Positions 9,263-19,952 of a DNA stretch of 31,460 nt are shown here, piece by piece. The notes beneath the pieces are model-generated. The model ran no database searches. It was not told the DNA's origin and saw only the letters and a list, made by a program, of their open reading frames with translations. A program made the translations under genes and the position numbers. This DNA comes from Herpomyces periplanetae. Taxonomy: Eukaryota; Ascomycota; Laboulbeniomycetes; Herpomycetales; Herpomycetaceae. Location of the stretch: positions 1-31,460 of the forward strand of contig WMKJ01000131.1 of NCBI GenBank assembly GCA_009733715.1. The letters are read 5' to 3'. Every line of letters starts with the position of its first letter. Position 1 is the first letter of the stretch.

Positions 9263-11515
9263 CTATAGGAAATAAGGGATAATCGCACTATAATGGGAAA
9301 CGGGTACATGGACAAGGTTAGCTGAAGGGAACAAAAGGATGACATTATATGAATATATTGTGTGTAAAGACGAAACGGAAAAATAGGATCAGAAAAACTC
9401 ACCCGGCGGCAAAAGTAGCAGCAAGACCGAGGAATGCCCGCTTCTGAATCTTCTCTTTTCTCTGCTGAATTTGAACTAAACGAACTCGTTTACTGGGGCG
9501 AGAACTGTTGGATGAAATATTTTGTTCACCATTAACTGAATCGGGATCTTCATTATCATCATCCAACGATGTAGCTTTACGCTTCATAGAATTACCCACA
9601 ACTGAATTTGGAGCTTTGGTTGAAGCGCATGCAGAAATATCGTTTGGCTGAACTGTACCACTGGAAACTGAAGGATTCCTAGAATTTTGTATCATCTCAC
9701 GCGCTTCTAACAACATAGCTGCAGATTCACGAGCAAGTTTGGCCGAAAAGTTACTTCTTTCTGCACCCGAAACATAGAGACCGGATGATAAGTTTTCCGT
9801 GACATTAGGGGGAGACCTGCTGCTAACAGAACTTCGAATTTTTCCATTAGAAACGAAACTTATTGATGCTTCATTAGACGTACTATACGTTTTAGTGGTG
9901 ATAGTAGCCGTTGAAGAAGCACAAGCTGTTGAAATAACATTTGTCTCCGAATCAGGTGCTTTCATAGTAACTGAAGTGTCAGAACATGCAATATTTGACG
10001 ATAAACTTTGGTGAGTATGCTTAGTAGTTCCATTGGACTCGGGTTTTGATCTTGTAGAAGATACTTCCTCATCGTTGCCTTCGGGGGGGGTGATTTCAGT
10101 TGGCATTGCCGCGTGATTGGGTTCACCTTGGGGAGCAGGAGATACTCCACCGGTAGCCACAGAAGTGCGAGATTGAACGTTGGTAGAGGATAAAGCATCT
10201 TTAGAAGCCTTTGAAGAATTTCTATTTGGACCTCGTGGTTTTCGTGTTTGAGTAGTTTTAGGAGGGACCGAAATAGCAGCTGTCTGTGACGATTTCGCAG
10301 GAGACGCCATGCGATGAGATGTTACGGGATTCGATGTTTGTAATGATGTTGAAGTGGCCGCATCAACTGTCGAGGCAGAGATGACTGCAGAAGCATCACT
10401 AGCTGTAGTGGATATGGGAGCCTTGGTTTCAGTAGATTGAGGGGAACCTTCCACGACAGTGGAGGTGTGAGCATTCGACAAATTCTTAGATTTGGGAGTC
10501 AACGCATCTGTAAGCGGATTAATAAATACCGGTGTACCAGAGCATGAAGAAACTCCATTGGTACCAATAACAGGTGATTTTCCAGAAGTGGGAGTAGAAG
10601 CAGTAGGAAGCTTTCCGGAAGGTGAAGAAGTAGACTTTTCTAATCTCTCAGAATTGCCAGATTTAGTAATGGAAGCAGGGGAAGTGGAGGTAACAGCAGG
10701 AGCAGGCGGAGCAGCTGGTTGGACAAATGACATATAATGAGGAGGGATATCGTACAAAGGGGGTCGTGCAATTTTTAGAAGGGCATCCTTGGGGGAATTG
10801 TCGATTGATTCGTTTGATAAAAGAGCTACAATGTAAGGTACCATTTTATACTCTTCGGCTAACTTCAGGGCTGTGAGGAAAAAGTCAGAAACAATAGATA
10901 AAAATAATAGTGAGACAAACTGACCATCAGTAGGATGAACCCAAACGTTACCGGCAACTTCACTGGAACCAGCAAAGGCGGGTGATTTGTGATATCTGCG
11001 TTCGGAGAGTTCCTCTTCTAAGGAAGCCCAGGGAAAAGCAGCCTTAAACATACCCGTGGCGCTAACGAAACCGTCGATACTGCGTCTCTGATGGGAAAAG
11101 AGAATATTTTAGCTAGATTGTCTAGAGTATAAAGGAAAAAACACTGGAGTACGGGGGAAGGCATACCATTAAAAAGTAGGATTCTGGGTAAGTCATATTT
11201 TTTGAAAGGGAGTGAACACCAGAACCTTTGAGATCCCTGGGTAGTGAAACGCGCAAATGCGCGTAATCGAACATGCCAACATATTCACCACCGATAGAAC
11301 CGCCGGCTGCGCCTAATTTAGAAGAGAGATCGGTTTGTCCAAGCCGACGACGTTCTATAAGCGATCCCACTAGAGAGAAGAAAAACGGATTAGCAAGATA
11401 GAATGCAGATAAGGAGGTGATAGAGTAGGGGTAAGAAGAGAAACGCACATGGAGGAGTGGATGCAGGACCCAGCAGAGGATTGCGCACACCAGGCAAAGC
11501 AGGTCTGGTAACCAT
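9263..11515 (-). CDS. bqt4: Bqt4-like inner nuclear membrane protein with a KilA-N/APSES-type domain (five exons)
   Basis: In fission yeast Bqt4 anchors telomeres to the nuclear envelope. Exons on the minus strand: 11515-11449, 11369-11167, 11087-10925, 10870-9403 and 9287-9263, giving 641 residues. The N-terminus has RNPLLGPASTPPLGSLIERR, then RLGQTDL, FDYAHLRVSLP, YPESYFLM, IDGFVSATGMFKAAFPWA, EVAGNVWVHPTDALKLAEEY and MVPYIVALL: the diverged APSES-like fold of this family (about residues 25-170). Residues about 180-600 are Ser/Thr/Pro-rich and disordered. The end is basic (RPSKRVRL, RKEKIQKRA) followed by a single hydrophobic anchor AFLGLAATFAAGAIIPYFL at the C-terminus. Introns are 79, 79, 54 and 115 bases. 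The last exon, 25 bases including TAG, completes the membrane anchor and is supported by a GCTAACC branch site and a TATAG acceptor. Membrane topology is inferred from the family. Confidence 0.88.
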
Positions 11516-12584
11516 TATGGTAGATATGTGTACAAACGCCGTCACGGGATAAGATACGAGAGTATAAAAGAAGAGGTGGGAAAATGGAAATAAAAATTGG
11601 AAAGGGCAACTAAAACGAAAATGATGCGATTGGCGTAGACCAAGGGAAGGAGATAATGCCAAGAACAAATTTACATAAGATGGGCTAAGAGAAACATGAG
11701 TGAAAGGGAAAGGCGTTATGATGGATAGAGTGGCGGAGGGTGGCGTAGGGTAAGGTGGCGCGGTAGAGAGACGTGGGGAAGAGGGGTGAAGGGAGAAAGG
11801 ATGAGTGAAAGGAATAGTGAAGTAGGATATGAGTGTAAAGGTAGATGAGTAGGAGGGGAGGGGAGTTAAGAGAAGAAAGATTTATGGGGAATAAGGAGAA
11901 ATATGTAAGGACACGATACGGGAAAAAATGAGGAAGTAAGAAAGTCAGAAAAAAAAGCAAGATGAAGATGGGCAGAAAGAATCAAAGGTAGGTAAAGAGA
12001 TAATGAATTATAGGATACAATTATGAAAAATTATTAAAAGAGGACGGGAAAAAATAGATGATTAGTGGTAAATGAAAATAAAAGAGGCAAGGAAAAAATA
12101 TGAATGAAAAATCATGGCAAAAGAATTATCAAACATGAGATTCACAGGGTTTAGCAAATGTCGCGATTTAAGCGATGAACGAATGAAGATTATATAAGCC
12201 TAAACGGAGAAACTTCGTAGAAATTGGGGCAAAAGGTCGGGGATGGAGCGGAATTAGGATGATCCGATGGAGGGATTGGCAAGTCGAACTTGAGGATGGA
12301 GGAGAGAAGGAAAAGGTGCGGAAGGGGATTTGAGGAGAATAAATTAAAGTTTGAGGAAAGAAGTTAGGAAGTTAGGTTGGAGAGAAACTGTACGCAAGCT
12401 TGATCATTCTTTAAAGTACACTCTAATCGGGAAAAATTAAATTTGGGATAGTTGTGAAAATATCGACGTGGAATTCCAAATTTACGGGCGTGCGCGCGTT
12501 ATTGTGCCTTAATTTTAGCGTTTACCTTGTTCCCTGTTACGGGTAAAAATATTTTAAGAAAGGGTTTAGTTTAAGTTAGCAAGA
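11516..12584. promoter_or_regulatory. Divergent region between the Bqt4-like gene and Rho GDI; pyrimidine-rich leader on the minus strand
   Basis: From about 11516 to 12380 the + strand is strongly purine-rich, so the Bqt4 sense strand is C/T-rich, as it is before the gene at 1-2992. The last 200 bases before the Rho GDI start lose this bias and include a GTGCGCGCGT stretch near 12490. Minus-strand open frames here are low-complexity Phe/Leu/Ser/Pro peptides and are not called genes. Confidence 0.5.
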
Positions 12585-13624
12585 ATGTCTCAAGGTCATG
12601 AAATTGTTGATGAAGAACTTCAACCGGATACGACGGCAGGGTTTAAGGTTGGCGTTCGTAAAACGCTTGATGAGTATAAAAATCTTGGTAGGTTGTTTCC
12701 GTGGTCAAAAGGAAATTTAGGAGTGAATGAGCATCAGTTTGATGTTTAAAAAGCTTGGAAGTTTGACGTGTTTGGCCTAACGAGCATGTGTGGATGACCG
12801 TACGCTAGATGCCGATGACCCTGCTATGAAACGTTGGAAGGAATCCTTAGGCATTGGAACAGGTAAAGATATATCAGATCCGAATGACCCACGTACAGTT
12901 ATTATTTTATCCCTAGGGCTAGAAGTGGAAGGCCGACCAGATATTATTATTGACCTAACCCAGCCTAATGCTTTGGAGAATTTGAAGAGCAAGCCATTCT
13001 CTATTAAAGAGGGCGCAGTATTTCGCATGAAAGCTCGATTTCGCGTACAGCATCAAATTTTGAGTGGACTTAAATATGTGCAAGTGGTTAAACGAATGGG
13101 TGTTACAAATAAGTTACAAGAAATGATTGTACGTAGAAGGCGAAAAATTCTCGTGATAACATTATAAGAATATTGATCACGGAAATTTCGCTAACAAACG
13201 ATTATGACATAAGTATGCTAACTGAGGTTAAAAACATTTACAATGCATTAATTATAGGGTTCATACGGTCCGAATACGGAAAGTAAACCGGTTCATGAGA
13301 AGAAGTGTAAGTATAGAATTTCTTTTACACCTATATAATGAAATATACAAATCACAATGCACAATCATATCATGTAATTTTTTTTCCTGCCATATACTGA
13401 TTCTTTCCCTCATTTTCCCATTCCTACTCACCTCCTCCCAAGTAAATCCATTGAAATATATAAACTAACATTCAAATTACCATTGAACATCAGTTGAACC
13501 AGAAGTTGCACCATCGGGAATGTTAGCCCGAGGCCACTATAACGCGGTATCTAAGTTTATCGACGATGATAATCAAACCCACCTAAAATTCGAATGGTCC
13601 TTCGACCTCAAAAAGGACTGGTAG
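12585..13624 (+). CDS. rdi1: Rho GDP-dissociation inhibitor (four exons)
   Basis: Rho GDI extracts prenylated Rho-family GTPases from membranes and holds them in the cytosol in the GDP form. Exons 12585-12687, 12809-13128, 13258-13306 and 13494-13624 give 200 residues, the usual length. The N-terminal regulatory arm has EELQPDTTAGFKVG and KTLDEYKNLDADDP-M-RWKESLG. The immunoglobulin-like domain has PDIIIDLTQP, FSIKEGA-FRMKARFRVQHQILSGLKYVQVVKR, GSYGPNTESKPVHEKKFEPE, APSGMLARGHYNAVSKFIDD and ends EWSFDLKKDW. Introns of 121, 129 and 187 bases have donors GTAGGT, GTACGT and GTAAGT, and CTAAC branch elements before each acceptor. The gene converges on PPG1. Confidence 0.95.
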
Positions 13625-14111
13625 CACACTGCCATCGCACCGCCACATGCCTGCATTCACGTGCCTTAATCTGTCGAATCACGTGATTACCGGCAATGGG
13701 CGGTGCGTTGCCCAGCCACATATCCCGACGGCACTGGGCGCAGGAGCTCTGCGTCGTTCTGTGGGTTTGAAGAGTTTCAGTATGCATTGGAGGGACTGAG
13801 AGAATTTAATGGGTTTGCACAGGTTCTGGTGTGGGGTTAAACCAGAGAAACTAAGCTATAATAAATATAAAAGTTCAGGACAGCATGGTAAAGGTTATAT
13901 CAGGAATGTCGTGGTATGGGATAAGGTGAGCTTGGCTGAGCTGAGCTGTGGCAGATTCCTTTGCAATTGTACTTCACTAAATGTATCTATATACCTACGT
14001 ATGTACTCTTTGATCAATAACCTTTCATTTGTTATAATTTCCATGGTTAAATGGTTAAAATGATTCATTAGTTTTGTGTTTATTGAGCGGTATTTATATA
14101 ATTTCATATAT
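13625..14111. other. Interval between the converging Rho GDI and PPG1 genes, GC-raised, with E-boxes and inverted repeats
   Basis: 487 bases. The first 180 are clearly richer in GC than the surroundings and hold two CACGTG boxes (13659-13664 in TTCACGTGCC and 13680-13685 in ATCACGTGAT) and an imperfect inverted repeat (GCCCAGCC … GGCACTGGGC, about 13709-13739). Further on there is a short GCTGA tandem repeat at about 13933-13947. E-boxes are more usual upstream of genes than between two 3' ends, so an unannotated non-coding transcript is possible, but I can show none. Confidence 0.35.
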
Positions 14112-15365
14112 TTATAAAAAGTATTCCGTTTTCACCTCGGAATTTTGATTTTGTTGCTCATCCCTATGTTTATCATTTTCTGGTGCCGCATCAAAAACGT
14201 TAAAGTACCTTTCACCCGTATTACTCACTTCTAATACACTAGCCATATTCCCGCATCGGTAACAATAATTTGGCGCTGACCAAACCGTGCTGAGTCGATT
14301 ATCATATAAGACCTGGTAGCCTTCTTGACATAATTGATGGGCACGTAAAATATGCGTCATATTATTCAAGTGTAAAAACTTTTTAACTACTTGTACGCCG
14401 AATGTATAGCCTGCTCCTCGCGGGGATAAGTGAAACTCTTCCCCTTCAGCATCAGGATCGGACCATACTAAATCTGCCATAGGTCCTTCATGAGGAATTT
14501 CCCGAAATCGATCAATTACCTTAATTTGGTCAATCGAATGTATAGATGGCGATAATCCTCCGTGTACGCAAAATATTTCGTTATTTATCACCACTGATAA
14601 TGTAAGAAAGTCAAACATGTCGGTAAAATATTGCCAAACGTTACAATTCCCGTACTTCCGTAGGCATTCCGTGTAAAAACCGTACGATTGAGTAACTCCA
14701 CGCGATTCATGATTTCCACGTATTAAATGGACCCGTTGGGGATACCGAAGTTTGAGGCAAATTAGAAGGGATATAGTTTCCACAGAAAATAACCCACGGT
14801 CCACATAGTCACCTGTAAATACTCAAACACACGCATGCGCATGTGTGTATGTGTGTGCATATGCATGTACATGTACATGTGCCTGTACTCGTATTTCTGT
14901 TTTTGTTTGTGCATATGCACCAGCAAGCGCATATGTATCATCATATACTTATACACTCGCATGCCCATGTGCATTTGAAGACGCAAACCCGGAATCATAC
15001 ACACACATCAACACACACATACACACAAACACACATGTATGTAATCGTTGCAAAGGTATGCGTCAATAAACTTGCATCTACCAATCACTTTGGCACCCCC
15101 CGACTCACTTACCAAGAAAAAGGTAATTGGTGTCTGGACAAAACCCACCAATGCGAAATATTTCAATCATATCATAAAATTGCCCGTGAATATCACCCAC
15201 AACTGTAACAGGTGCTTGAAGATGAACCACATTACTCTCACGCATTAATAATTCCTTTGTTTTAACACATAATGCCTCAATCACCGAGTCTGCCAGAAGT
15301 TCCCTACGATAAAGTCGGGCTATACAGTCGTCTAAATTTATTGAAGCTGAGCAGAAACCAGGCAT
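14112..15365 (-). CDS. ppg1: PPG1-type serine/threonine protein phosphatase (PP2A-like)
   Basis: Catalytic subunit of the PP2A-like branch; yeast Ppg1 works with the Far complex, the fungal STRIPAK counterpart, and affects glycogen and autophagy. Exons on the minus strand 15365-15113 and 14812-14112 give 317 residues. Metal-binding and catalytic motifs are intact: GDIHG (57-61), GDYVDRG (85-91, the G codon split by the intron), GNHE (117-120), then [51 protein letters not shown] and the C-terminal YFL, which in PP2A-type enzymes is where the terminal carboxyl is methylated. The stretches [20 protein letters not shown] and [17 protein letters not shown] match Ppg1 better than PP4, PP6/Sit4 or PP2A. 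The single 300-base intron contains a 56-base alternating purine-pyrimidine tract. Confidence 0.95.
14827..14882. repeat. 56-base strictly alternating purine-pyrimidine tract in the PPG1 intron
   Basis: Every step from 14827 to 14882 alternates purine and pyrimidine, mixing CA/TG, GC and AT steps. It is not a simple dinucleotide microsatellite. The rest of the intron continues with broken CA/TG-rich alternation to about 15040. Sequences of this kind readily form left-handed Z-DNA under negative supercoiling. Confidence 0.85.
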
Positions 15366-17067
15366 AATTTATCCTGTCCGCTCCAATACCGAATCCGTAG
15401 ACTGCCGTTAGCGAAGTAGTCTGTAAGTTTTCCTAAATACGTTTCCTTCGTTTTCGCCTAATAAAACTGTTATTGTAACTATCGTGAGATTTTCCAGCTC
15501 GAGAAAAGTCCGTTAATCCCAATCAAGGGAGATATTTCTCAAATTCATAATCCCATATAACCAGGTAACACGCTTAATCGTATGTCGCATCGCGATAGCG
15601 ATCACGCTCTGAATATTTTACTAGTCGGATTATTCGATCAACAATTATCATGCATATGCATACGCATGCGCATGCGCATGGTATGTACACACACAATCAC
15701 ACGCATACAAATATACACGTGGATGTAAATGCACACCAGCGCGCACACGTGTGCACACGTTCATTCCATATACCTTAGTTAGCACGTTGAAATAAAGTCT
15801 TCTCCAAAAAAGTGTATAGAATTCGCCAGATTCTCACACAAATAGACATCAAAGGGCTAACCTTTGTGAAGAATTCAAGTACACGAGCATGCCATTTATA
15901 TTGCTCTGTAAAATGTGCACACACCCACTTCGTAATAATCCCCCACCAAGCACACCGTCGCCCACTTGTAACCGTTATTAACACTTCAATCTGGCGACAA
16001 TTTAAATCTTGAGGGTTTCGATAAACGTGCACAAATATTAGCTAAACCCGAGCTAGCGAATAAATTTCTGATGTGCTCCAAGAATCTATGCCAAAATGTT
16101 AAACTTTTTTGTATTCCTTGAAAAAACAATGACTAACACAATAATTAAACTAAGCTTATAACAAGTCCAGTGCACATTTGCCCACATACCCACATATCCA
16201 CACACCCACTTATACTCCCTCACTCACTCAATTTTTCCAGCATATCCAATTTTTTTTTCAAACGTTTCCATTTCCACAATTTGTCTACCCTCATTTTTTC
16301 TTCCTTTCATGCAAACATCACCAAACCTCTTTATCCAGTCACCACCCTGCCGTTATATAATCAAGTCACGTTATATTTCCTAATTTGGAAATCATTTTGG
16401 GGAAATTTGTAAAAGTTGAAGAGACATCAAGTTTTTGGTCATGAATATGTATTTTAGACGTTTTTTCAATAAAAATGTTTCACAAGAATAAATATTTGAG
16501 TAATATTTAATATCAAGAATTCTATATTTGAATTTTTTTATATATTCTAGGGATATCTCATTTTTCTAAATATAATATCTTGAAGTAATTATTCTGATCT
16601 TAAGGTTTTTGGACTTTCATCTCTGCTCATCCACGTTCTTTTACATACGCTTCAGTATCTGTTAAGATTTTAACTTAACTACCACAATATTCAATCTATT
16701 AAACGCCTTAAATTCTCCTCCACTATTACTCATAATCATATACATTTTGAACTATTTTATCTATTAAACTTATATATTTTAAGTCTTGACATTTTTTCAT
16801 AAATTTTCCTTCGTACACCAAGTATATTCATCAGTTTTATCTTCTACTCTTAAATATCTTACACTATAACGTTAGCCTAAATATCAGGGGAAACCTGTTG
16901 AGGATTTGGGCTATACACGTACCAAACACCCAAACCACTAGGCCCTATCAGGTATATCCCTAATAGTTAACCTCGCACCAGAGAAAATCACTCTCCCATT
17001 CGCTTACCATGTATATTAGCTTTAATCCTTGTATTTTTATGCTTCAGTTAGCCGTAAGGGATAAATA
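15366..17067. other. 1.7 kb interval between PPG1 and the AP-3 beta gene
   Basis: Upstream of PPG1 and downstream of the AP-3 gene. It holds an alternating purine-pyrimidine cluster (15649-15760), a C-rich, G-poor stretch (about 16160-16400), an AT-rich block (about 16430-16600) and another C/T-rich block (about 16600-16870). A minus-strand frame at 16032-15775 (85 codons) resembles nothing I know. No gene is supported. Confidence 0.45.
15649..15760. repeat. Cluster of alternating purine-pyrimidine tracts upstream of PPG1
   Basis: Three strictly alternating runs: 15649-15680 (32 bases, GCATGCGCATGC-like), 15681-15695 (15 bases) and 15739-15760 (22 bases). The last includes the perfect 12-base palindrome GCACACGTGTGC at 15743-15754 with a CACGTG core. 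Confidence 0.75.
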
Positions 17068-19603
17068 TTATGGTATAAGGCTTGCTCTTTCATAATCCCG
17101 TTCTGTAGAGCAAGATGATTGACTAAAATCTTCATCGCCGTTATAGGGTGACGCTTCATCTTGGCCGGACGGTTCAACTACGTCATAAGACTCCAAGATT
17201 GATGAATGTGCTGCAGAAGTTTCATTATCTTGCTCTAACCACGTTTCAAGTGACACGACAGCATTCGATGCCTTAGATCTAACATGAGAGTTGTCAAATT
17301 CCACCTCACTGTTTCGATGATAATACTGTTTACCACTTGGTAAATTATTGCAGTTTGAATCATTATCGTCATTAAATGAATATTCCCTTGATGTTAAGCG
17401 TAATCTTGAATCAGGCTGAAATCCAGGCTTTACCCAATCTGGAACTGCTCTATACCCTCGAACTATAATTGGATTAATTGGGTTACCGGAAAATTCATTG
17501 CACATCATCATTGACAAACTTCCCAACTTTAGTGGTCGGCTCCATATATTCAAGTTTTGCAAACGTTCATCCGATTGATCATTTTCAGCTAGTAGTATAG
17601 ATTTTGCTATATTCACTTTCGTTTTTAGAAAGCTACCACTTCTACTCGAGTCGCTAATATCCGGAAGTAACCCTTTAAGAGTACGTGCACGATCTTGAAT
17701 ATCATAGTCAACGTCATATTGAGCTAGCATGGAAATATGCTCGTACAGCTGCACACTTAAATGCTTCTCATTAATCTTTTCATCCGTCGCTGTTTCTTCC
17801 CCTGTTACGTTAGTAGATTCAATACCATTGATCAAATATTGAAGGTAAGATTTTGCAGCAAACAACAGACATTGTAGTTTAACACGACGGTCCTCCTGTG
17901 AGAACTCTTTTCGTAACCTTTTCACCAATGTATTCCCCGTTGAGTAAATATTAGAGTTAAGGTTAATATACTTCCCCAATAACCACACAATAGAAGCCTT
18001 AACATCAGTATGTGAAAAAGATGCGTAATTCTGACCTAAATATAACATTGTATCAAGGTACTGAGATGGATTTTGTTCAATCAACATGATTACTGCTCTT
18101 ATAGCAGCATTAACCACTGAGGATGATTTGGCCGTTTCGAGAATACCGATAAGCATGGTTGTACAATGTTTCCGAGTTTCATCCGACACACGTTCAATTA
18201 GTGCACATTTTCCTAAAGCCTGTGTACAATGAGCTGCAAATTTAACGGATAATGTGGACAGTTTTGTCACGCAAAAGTATTCTAATTCTGCAAGGATAAG
18301 GCTACAAAATATCTCATCTGTATGTTCAAAAAGTCTGGTGAGAATGACTAACTTTAAACACTGGATATCGCAAGGGTCATCCATTCGAATCATGAATTGG
18401 TCGAGAAAGGGTATAAAAGCCTTGGGATACTCATGGCTAACTTGGCAAATAACCTTGAGAGCAAGATATTGCACATCATTGGAACGGCGTAATAGACCGA
18501 CCACTGGACCTACTGCTTTAACTACGTAGTTTTCTCCACCGAGATAGTAAAAGCAACGCATAACCGCGATAACCACGCTGGAATTGGTACTATACAATAG
18601 ATATTGGGCGGCATCGAGAAATTGAATGAAGTCGGGATCTGAGACTTCGTTTTGGGGAAAACATTGGCGGGCATAATCAAGCATTAAGTTCAAATAAGCT
18701 AATTTGGCCCATTCATCCATCTCCAGGATTAGAGTTAGTAAATGGTGATAATGTTGGTGAAGGAGATGATATCTTTCAGGCCAGTAAGCACAGAGAACTT
18801 GGACGGCTGAACCAACCACCATCACATTTTTATCAGCTAATAAATTATCCAAAATTTCGATTAGAGAATCGTGCAAGGTGCTATCCAATTGGCTTGCCTT
18901 TGCCAGGGTAAATGCAGCAGTTCGACGTACAACATAACTGGTATCTTTTGAACCGCGATTAATTGCGTGTAAGACAATTTGTGCTGTAGCCGATATTTGT
19001 AGTTCTGACATGGTACGTAGTGCTAATGATCGTTTAACTGGATCTGTGTCACTGAGTGATTTTTGTAATGTATTAACGCTCAACAATGCAGTATCCGGAT
19101 ATTTGGGGGCGAGTTTAACAAGCAGGTAACCTGCTAGGATTCGAACATTCACAGATGATAGAGTTAAACATTTTATGATATACGTAAGGTAAATATCAAT
19201 AGGTTGAAATTCATGGTACATCTAAAGTATACGAGTGCAAATGTAAGCTATAAATGAGTGAATATTTCTTTAATCAAGTCATACATTTGCCAAAATTTTC
19301 AAGGCTTTAAGAGCATCAGAATCATGCCGACTTTCCAGTAAATGTTTAAGTTTACTGGGAGCAGAAACTGTTCCAGTTTGACGTATTATACTGGAATCCG
19401 ACGTTATTGAATTTAGAATAGGGAGATTTTGTACTAATTAATCAATTCCTCTCTCTCATATAAAAGGTTAAGACAATTGCCCATACCATAAATTGTAGTA
19501 AAATGACAGACTTTGTATAGAAGGTCGAAATGAAACAACATACCACAATGTAACAAAACGCAATTCACTTACCAAGTTCTGTTAAATTTGCAAATCCCGA
19601 CAT
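17068..19603 (-). CDS. apl6: AP-3 adaptor complex beta subunit (three exons)
   Basis: Large subunit of the AP-3 coat, which sorts cargo from the Golgi/endosome directly to the vacuole. Exons on the minus strand: 19603-19573 (31 coding bases, MSGFANLTEL), 19433-19285 and 19221-17068, giving 777 residues. The body is an armadillo/HEAT-like solenoid typical of beta-adaptins: KLKHLLESRHDSDALKALKI, VRILAGYLLVKLAPKYPDTA, LLSVNTLQKSLSDTDPVKR, LALRTMSELQ, SYVVRRTAAFTLAKASQLD, DVKASIVWLLGKY and DRRVKLQCLLFAAK. The C-terminal 200 residues are a polar hinge (SRPLKLGSLS, Ser/Asp/Asn-rich) with no clear appendage domain, as in other fungal AP-3 beta chains. Introns of 139 and 63 bases have donors GTAAGT and GTATGA. 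The start lies 349 bases from the divergent cofactor D start. Exon 1 is short, so that start is less certain than the rest. Confidence 0.9.
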
Positions 19604-19952
19604 ATCGTGAACATTAAAACATAAATCTTAACCATTCAACTCTTTCCTTTGACTTAATAATATCCGATATATGTTGAGAGAATCGGAGAAATCATTCTCT
19701 CAACAAATTTTCGCGTGACGAAAATTCGGAGAAATAAACTAGATGAGACGAACATCATGTGACATCAGTAGATAATCGGATGGGGATAGAAGTATGACGT
19801 AACTGAAGAGTTGAAACGGGTTGAAGAAGCGAATAAGTTCCAACGAATGTGAAGATTTTGGGCTAATGTCGCTAAACTTGGGATTTGGAAAAATTATTGG
19901 GGTGGTTTGCTTTTGGGATTAAATATAGATTTACACGTATTTTACGAATAAA
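19604..19952. promoter_or_regulatory. Divergent promoter of the AP-3 beta and tubulin cofactor D genes
   Basis: 349 bases between two divergent start codons. It contains two adjacent inverted repeats (19672-19705 and 19706-19726), a 10-base direct repeat TCGGAGAAAT (19683-19692 and 19726-19735) and a CRE-like TGACGTAA (about 19795-19802). No coding exon is seen. Confidence 0.55.
19672..19726. repeat. Two stacked inverted repeats in a divergent promoter
   Basis: First: TGTTGAGAGAAT (19672-19683), ten-base spacer, ATTCTCTCAACA (19694-19705), 12 perfect pairs. Second, directly abutting: AATTTTCG (19706-19713), spacer CGTGA, CGAAAATT (19719-19726), 8 perfect pairs. They could be paired protein-binding sites or extrude as cruciforms. 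Confidence 0.7.

Noticed and set aside
15775-16032. Minus-strand 85-codon frame upstream of PPG1
   Set aside because: No recognisable sequence, no splice partner and no compositional support.
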